A stretch of 64,000 bases of DNA from NCBI RefSeq assembly GCF_027580225.2, contig NC_073359.2:14144001-14208000 (forward strand), written 5' to 3'. Source of the DNA: Misgurnus anguillicaudatus. Taxonomy: Eukaryota; Chordata; Actinopteri; Cypriniformes; Cobitidae. The translations under genes were made by a program, and so were the position numbers. This document shows, piece after piece, positions 58,398 through 64,000 of this stretch. The notes under the pieces were generated by a model that made no database searches, had not been told where the DNA came from, and was given only the letters and a program-made list of their open reading frames with translations. Numbering within the stretch: the stretch's first letter is position 1; each line of letters begins with the position of its first letter.

Positions 58398-58878
58398 TCT
58401 GTCCACAGAGCCAACAGCAGAAGTGTTCCTTGTGCCAAACACGTCCATCAGCATCCTGATGAAACATCTCTGAGAAGATCAACTACATAAAAGAGAGTGA
58501 GAAAATAAATTGGGGTTTCGTTTAAACAGATCTTAAACTTAAACCATATTTGAAGTAATTGTAAATTGCTAATAAACATGTGAGGATTTATAGAATGTAC
58601 ATATTCTATATTAATGGGCATTACTAAGTTCTTCGGCAACCATAAATAAACTTTTTGTTTACCTCATCACAGCCAAAGCACCGAGGTCTGATCCTCTGGC
58701 AGTAATGGCGTCCACACAGGAGTACTCCTTCCTTCCAGAAGTAGATAAGGTCTACTAGAGCTTCACCACATTCACAACACACAAAGCAGGTGGGATGCCA
58801 CAGTCTTTCATACCCAGCTCTGTCCGCATAGACCACAGGACTATCGGTAGCTGCCATCTTCCCACATCCACTACACCA
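58398..58878 (-). CDS. LIM-domain protein of the testin/prickle/LMCD1 type, two internal exons
   Basis: Exon 58878-58663 (216 nt, phase 0, GT-AG) encodes a full LIM1: CSGC, then [35 protein letters not shown], then RPRCFGCDE opening LIM2. Exon 58482-58398 continues [20 protein letters not shown] and FCCWLCGQ, with a GTATGA donor. Spacing of zinc ligands fits LIM. The WHP.CFVC, LVD.IYFW and CGRHYC...PRC.GCDE words are typical of PET-LIM proteins, which bind actin regulators or act in planar polarity. The PET domain and LIM3 were not found. If the donor is not used, translation stops at 58354 with LIM2 lacking its last zinc pair. The paralogue is unresolved. Confidence 0.75.
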
Positions 58879-59574
58879 CTAAGACACAAATAGACAGACA
58901 AAGTAAGAAGATTAGAAGCATAGGCATAAATTCCAGGGGTATATTCCAAGAATATTCTTTATTTTAAGAAATATACAAAACAAACATAAATAAAAAGCAA
59001 ATATGCAGAGAAATATAAAAACAAATATATATTTTTTATATATAAGTATTGCTACTTTAATTTCTTTATATTTTTCACACATTTATTTATGAGTTATTTA
59101 TACATTCATAATTCCCTAATTATTCATTGAACATGTATTCATTTTCACATTTATTTATTTACACATGATAGATTAAAAAAAACATAGATCCATATAATTT
59201 AGCAGCCCAACACTGGATTACGGATCCAGGCGCACTACCTCCGCTCACATATCTCATCTGGTCAATTATCTTGTTTTTGGATTGATTGTGTACACTTTGC
59301 AGGAGTTTAAAAGCTATAAATCCCTTCAAGCTCATAGTAAGATGGCACTTCTTCTTTTGGAGTTTTATGACGGTTGGCAGACCAGCTAAAAGAAATATGC
59401 TATTTACTGAAAATGTATTAATACCTATGGATCTTAATGATTTGTAAGGGTTTTGTCTTGTGTTATATTTGTTTTTTATTAGGTCTTTTATTTTGACATC
59501 ATGTTCTGTTTCCGGTCTTCTATTTTGTAATCTGTTCATGTCATGCTTCACAATTCACTTCTTGTTTGTCCCTA

Positions 59575-59860
59575 TATAACAGGTTCAATTTCAACATGAC
59601 ATTGCGAAGTATTGTGTAATAGCTGCAGTTCTTGAAGAGCGTTTCATGGTCATTTTTAGTATCTTGTTTAATGGTTCATGTCTTGCTTTGTATTTTTATT
59701 CATGGTTTTGATCTTGCCTACATTTTTGGATTACTCTATTGGATTGCCCCTTTGTTTGCCAGCCCATTTGGGATTTGTAAATAAACCTTCTTGCACATGG
59801 ATTCTTCTATCTCTCTCGCTTTATTTAAAGCAGCCCTTCGTTACATGATTGCAATGAATC
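59575..59860 (+). repeat. Retroelement 3'-end-like sequence
   Basis: The stretch ending ggatttgtaaataaacctt and ttgcacatggattcttctat (about 59775-59810) looks like the AATAAA-bearing end of a fish retroelement. It parallels 39540 in style. No coding part is attached. The opposite-strand open frame at 59551-59159 is not recognisable. Confidence 0.35.
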
Positions 59861-60164
59861 AACACATGTTCATAAGATGGTACTTCTGTTATTAAATCAA
59901 ACAAAATGCTAAATATTCAGCTAAAGTTATGTTATTTTAAAGAGTCATAAGCAGTGGGTTTGAGCAGTGCATTTAATTAAAAAAAATATGTTATAATCAT
60001 CAAAATTGTCTAAAACCGCAGTTTTATTTTGCTTGTGGTGGGCAGACTTATTTTTGTAACTCATGTGGTTATGTTGATTAGAAATTAATGAATACATACT
60101 TTACAATCAATAATTTACATTACATAATTTTTTACATTAAAATACATAATTTACATTTACAAGT

Positions 60165-61332
60165 TAGTAATGGGAAGTTCGGATCATTTTTCTGATTCGG
60201 ATCTCTGAATCTCGTTCATCAAAATGAACAAATCTTTTTTTGAGTCATTTCGTTCTTTTTGTTCATTTAAAATATGATTACCTATAATTTCACAAATTAT
60301 CCCAAAATAACCACTAATGCAAACAATTACGACATTTCTTACAAGTTATGAGAAATAAAAATCCTTATTTCATTATTTCGTGACACAAGCTTTGAAACCT
60401 GCACAAGAGATAGAAATGATTAGCTTACCTCCAAAGTCAGTCCTCATGTACAAGTCAGGGTAATGCAGCCAAAGCCAAATTATAAGAAACTTAACTTAAT
60501 ATTTATCACATTTGTACGCCTCCTCTCGTGTCTACAGATGTTAGTTGTCAACTCTTTCTTACTGACTCTCTGTGTTCGGCCAGGCTGTGCCGTGTGATAT
60601 ACAGCACAGGACCGGAAAGAGAAATGATTAGTTCATCATTCTCTCGAGTTCGGGACGGGTTCGAGTCTTTCGTTCTTCCTGTCAGCCTCATAGAGGCTAT
60701 GCTGTCAGTACCGGAAAGATAAATGATTAGTTCATCTTTCTAGTCTCGAGTTCAGCCGGTTCCGAGTCTTTTGTTCTTCCTGTCAGTCCCATAGAGGCTA
60801 TGCTGTCAGTACCGGAAAAAGAAATGATAAGTTCATTCAAGTCTTGAGTTCAGGTTCGGCCGGGTCCGAGTCCTTATGTCACGTGATCGCTGGTATATCA
60901 CATTAAATACAACATTAGATTCATATTATTGATTGTGTCTGAATGTATCCTATATTGTTTTATATTTAGTCATTAAAATAAAAAATATGTGCAAAAACAT
61001 TATATGAAAAATAAAAGTTCCATCTTATTGAAGAACGAAAGATCGGACCCGACCGAACCCGAACTCGAAAGGTGAACTAATCATTTCTCTTTCCAGTACT
61101 GGTAGCCTCTATGGGACTGACAGGAAGAACAAAAGACTCGAACCTGTCCCGAACTCGAGACTCAAGAGAATGATGAACTAATAATTTCTGTTTCAGATTC
61201 AGAACCCATATGTTGCGCAATGCGCGGTCAACACAAAATAAACAAATCACTCTCTGAGACAACTCGGTAGTCTCGAGTCATATTAAAGATTTGTTCAAAA
61301 TGAACGAATCGTTCATGAACGACACACCACTA
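60165..61332. mobile_element. hAT-type element, 1168 bp, with internal repeats
   Basis: Ends TAGTAATGGG...CACCACTA are flanked by TTACAAGT at 60157-60164 and 61333-61340, an exact 8-bp duplication. Near both ends gttcat/atgaac words form subterminal inverted repeats. No transposase frame; the interior is dominated by the tandem and inverted copies described separately. Confidence 0.88.
60590..61195. repeat. Three tandem units plus one inverted unit inside the hAT element
   Basis: A roughly 118-bp unit (ggaaagagaaatgattagtt, tctcgagttcg, gagtctttcgttcttcctgt, catagaggctatgctgtcag) occurs near 60612, 60714 and 60815. A reverse-complement copy lies at about 61045-61195 (ggtgaactaatcatttctct, gaagaacaaaagactcg). 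The arms can pair around a roughly 150-base AT-rich centre. Confidence 0.8.
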
Positions 61333-62897
61333 TTACAAGTTAGTTTGACAGTGTTAGCATGAAAACAAGATAATTTAGGCTCCTCCACCTGGTTCCCCTG
61401 TTGTTTTATCCAGGAAGGAAAGCCGAAAAAAGTATTCCGTTGTGTTCAGTTTTCTCCCTGAACAATTGTGTGACCTGCTATGGTAGTTGTTGATCAAGCG
61501 GTACACTGACCAACCATATTGACGTTTATTAAAATCTTGACAGAAAAATCCAAACACAGCCTCCAACACACAAATTCAAATACAGCGGCATATGGCGCAA
61601 TCCTGCAAATATGGCGGAGGACTCAGAATGCAACACAGCGTTACGTCACCTTCACATTCCCTATAGGATGATAACGCATATTCTTTATCCCGGACATGGT
61701 GTTATAAACATCCATTCTGGATTCTTGCACACATTACAGAAACCGCATCTTTAACAGGGGCCGTTTCAGTAAGGAGGTTCAATCAACTCAAAGGCTGATA
61801 ATCACGTAAGGATGAGTATTATAGCCTATCTAAAATGACAGCAACGAAAAATTATACAGCTCAAATAAATGTACGTGGAAATGACAAAAATCCACTTGGG
61901 GTCCCAAAATCCTCTCCCGACATAAATGTAACTCCCTACAAATGAAGGCAACGTCATCATCTACAGCATGGCTATTCAATTAGTTTGTCATGGGGGCCAG
62001 TTCATGAAAAGGATCTCAAATGAGGGGCCGGAGATATATCAGTGATGATGACTACATTTTCCTACATTTAAAAATACTAATGTTATATTTCGAAACTGCA
62101 TAACAACAAAATCAGTGCATTGTACAATAGGCTTTTTCTATAAACATGTATTTTGAAACTGCATACAACAACATTAGTGCTTTGTTAGATGTCAAAGTAG
62201 GCTTTTTCTACACCCAGACATGTTCATATGTTGTATTTTAAAATTGCATAACAAGTGCATTGTAAGATGCCCAAGTAAGCTTTATTCTACATATAAAGAG
62301 GTAAATAAGAGCCATATCACACTCATTGAGAATTTAACTCATTTACTTACTTCAGTGCACATAACAAAAAAGTTTATAATATGGAAAATAATTTTTTATT
62401 CTGTTTTTTGTCAAAGCTAATTATTACGGTAGCCCTATTTAGACCACAACAGCCATCTTAATGATTGGCAAACATTAGGCTAGCTTCTAATAACAGAAAT
62501 TATACTTTTAGATTTCGCAAGAGCAGTAAAATCAGGCGTATGTTTGTAAGCACGATACGCATACAGTGGTGCAGGTGCTGGGCTGTGAGCGATGGGCGAC
62601 TAACTGTTAACTTACTCGTTTTAATTGCATTCTTGTGTGAGAACGATGACTCGCATAATATTTGAGCATTTGTCTGTTTTGAATTTTAGAGAAACGGCAG
62701 GATCTTTTTGTCTAGTTCACAAAATCATTTCAACGAGTTTCCTTTATTAAGACATCTAACGTTAATCTCATTGTGGATAAGCAAGTCATCATTGAGCCGA
62801 CATATCAGACAACAATTGTCGGAAAAGGCAATGTTTTTAAGCTGGAAATACAACAAATAAAGTTAAAACAGCCATAGAGTCCGGTATCTTAACTCAC

Positions 62898-62910
62898 CAC
62901 TGTCAGTCAT
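62898..62910 (-). CDS. Possible first coding exon (MTDS...) of a minus-strand gene
   Basis: On the minus strand, ATG ACT GAC AGT G is followed by a strong GTGAGTTA donor at 62897. It lies at the edge of a CpG-rich patch, as expected for a promoter-proximal exon. The LIM exons downstream on the same strand are the only candidate continuation. The exon leaves phase 1 while the LIM1 exon needs phase 0, so at least one exon between is required and has not been found. Confidence 0.35.
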
Positions 62911-63060
62911 CGCGTCTTGAGACGCGGGCGCGAGCGGGGGAGGCTCGCGTTGTGGACCAAAGCGAGAATATAAACACGTGACACAGCTGCTCGCAGCAGT
63001 CACGTCACTCACGCTCTGCAGCTCATGCTGTATGAAACAGACGCACGCGCATCAATTCGT
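62905..63060 (-). promoter_or_regulatory. CpG-rich patch, candidate promoter
   Basis: The sequence is locally dense in CG (gacgcgggcgcgagcggggg, ggctcgcg, cacgcgcat) in otherwise AT-rich DNA. It includes an E-box CACGTG at about 62975 and a CRE-like gtcacgtcactca near 62998. It is bounded by an ATG-donor signature on the minus strand. No experimental-grade evidence of transcription direction is available from sequence alone. Confidence 0.4.
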
Positions 63061-63084
63061 AACTGTAGGGCCCGTTGTCTAACT

Positions 63085-63384
63085 CAGTGGTTCTCAAACT
63101 GGAGGCCAGGGCCCCCAGGGGGGCCACGAGATGGTGCCAGGGGGCCCCAGTTTTATGACATTTTATAAATTACTTCACTATTTATCATGAATTCTGTGTA
63201 ATTAAACCTAAAAAAATAAAGCTACTAACCAACAGCAATACTTTGTATAACTTAATATGTTTTTTGTTCAATTAAAATGTTACATTTTAGAACAGTTTTT
63301 TGTCATAAATTTTCTTTGGGGGGCAGCAAAGGAAGGCACCCTACACAAGGGGGGCCACACGCAGAAAAAGTTTGAGAACCACTG
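63085..63384. mobile_element. hAT-type MITE, 300 bp, with 8-bp target duplication
   Basis: Ends cagtggttctcaaactgga and agtttgagaaccactg are inverted. Flanks GTCTAACT at 63077-63084 and 63385-63392 are identical. The inner ggggggcc blocks face each other too. It lies just upstream of the CpG-rich patch. Confidence 0.93.
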
Positions 63385-63875
63385 GTCTAACTAACTAAAT
63401 TTATTTTAGAGATGTCTGTTTTACAGACTGTGAAGGACGTAGGAGACTACAGGTGATAAATCCATCCTTTTCTTTACTAGTTAAATGCTTATACGTAAAA
63501 TCAATTCACAGACACAAGTAAAATGGTTAAATTTGAAGTCTTTTATTTGGCTAGCCTAATGTGATTTTTCTTACCATGTTCTTTTGTGTGTTTGATGGTG
63601 GCCGAGTTTCTGAGGTTGGTCCGTCATTAAAAGAGGTCCGGGCGGAAACTTCAGCCGTATTTATACCGTTCCTAACGACGGTCCAGACCAAACCATTGGC
63701 ATCCACAAGAAAGGGGACTCCAACTATGTTTGCTCAATAATTTTGATAATGTGTGATGTGGGAAATTAAAAGTTATGTTATGTTTATTGTGTATTTTGTT
63801 TGTGAATTGTGTAGTTCTTTGTCATTAGTTTGTGTAATGGCCATTATGTTAGTTATGTGTCTCCTATGTGTTATA

Positions 63876-64000
63876 TACAGTGAATATAAAAAGTCTACAC
63901 ACCCCTGTTAAAACCGCAGGCCCCTGTGATTTAAAAAATGAAAACAAGACGAATCATTTTGGAACCTGTTCCAACTTGATTCCGTACTTCCAACCTATAT
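63876..64000. mobile_element. Terminus of a Tc1-like transposon running off the window
   Basis: tacagtgaatataaaaagtc then tacacacccctgttaaaa is the terminal sequence style of an abundant fish Tc1/mariner family. The rest of the element lies beyond 64000. Confidence 0.7.

Noticed and set aside
59159..59551. 130-codon minus-strand open frame, possible PET-domain exon of the LIM gene
   Set aside because: No PET signature residues and no splice sites in the right phase; it overlaps the retroelement-like segment at one side.
61960..62060. Possible start of another hAT element (agcatggctattcaattagt)
   Set aside because: The left word resembles a known hAT-type terminus, but I found no matching right end or target duplication, so it is not annotated.
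1..64000. CRISPR arrays, operons, bacterial promoters, tRNA or rRNA genes
   Set aside because: The genes are intron-split and vertebrate. The regular arrays seen are 82-bp and 131-bp tandem repeats without spacer structure, and no tRNA cloverleaf or rRNA segment was recognised.

Overview
The window is vertebrate nuclear DNA, most likely from a ray-finned fish and probably a cyprinid. Short exons are split by GT-AG introns and separated by a very dense load of fish-type DNA transposons (hAT, Tc1/mariner, TTAA-type MITEs) and retroelements (L2/CR1-like LINE, I-type LINE, DIRS). Four gene models are supported. The species call is inference; the gene calls come from reading translated exons on both strands.

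Layout. 0.9-14.4 kb (+): the last exons of atp11b, a P4-ATPase lipid flippase, followed by a long repeat-rich 3' UTR that may reach about 19.9 kb. 20.4-25.2 kb: a repeat block with a MITE, a LINE tail, a broken DIRS retrotransposon and a 1.2-kb DNA transposon. 26.4-34.9 kb (-): a complete 19-exon mccc1, the biotin-containing alpha subunit of mitochondrial 3-methylcrotonyl-CoA carboxylase (710 codons, every splice phase consistent). 36.1-38.2 kb (-): a complete six-exon lamp3-like gene for a lysosomal membrane glycoprotein. 38.5-48.9 kb: a deep nest of transposons. 49-58 kb: more repeats and no gene. 58.4-62.9 kb (-): LIM-domain exons of a testin/prickle/LMCD1-type gene, with a possible first coding exon in a CpG-rich patch at 62.9 kb. 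The window ends in a Tc1-type terminus.

The order atp11b - mccc1 - lamp3 matches the human 3q26-q27 neighbourhood, which supports choosing atp11b over atp11a. The genes do not form one pathway: one flips lipids, one breaks down leucine, one is a lysosomal membrane protein, and the LIM protein is probably a cytoskeletal adaptor.

The most unusual content is in the repeats. (1) Two members of one non-coding element family, at 39.7-42.3 kb and 43.65-46.03 kb, each carry a tandem array of tiny exon-like modules bounded by good splice sites, on the strand opposite to their AATAAA-type ends. (2) Two copies of a roughly 0.9-kb element, each with a perfect 9-bp target duplication, carry a fragment of a superfamily-2 helicase. 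(3) An atp11b exon has CT where its GT donor should be.
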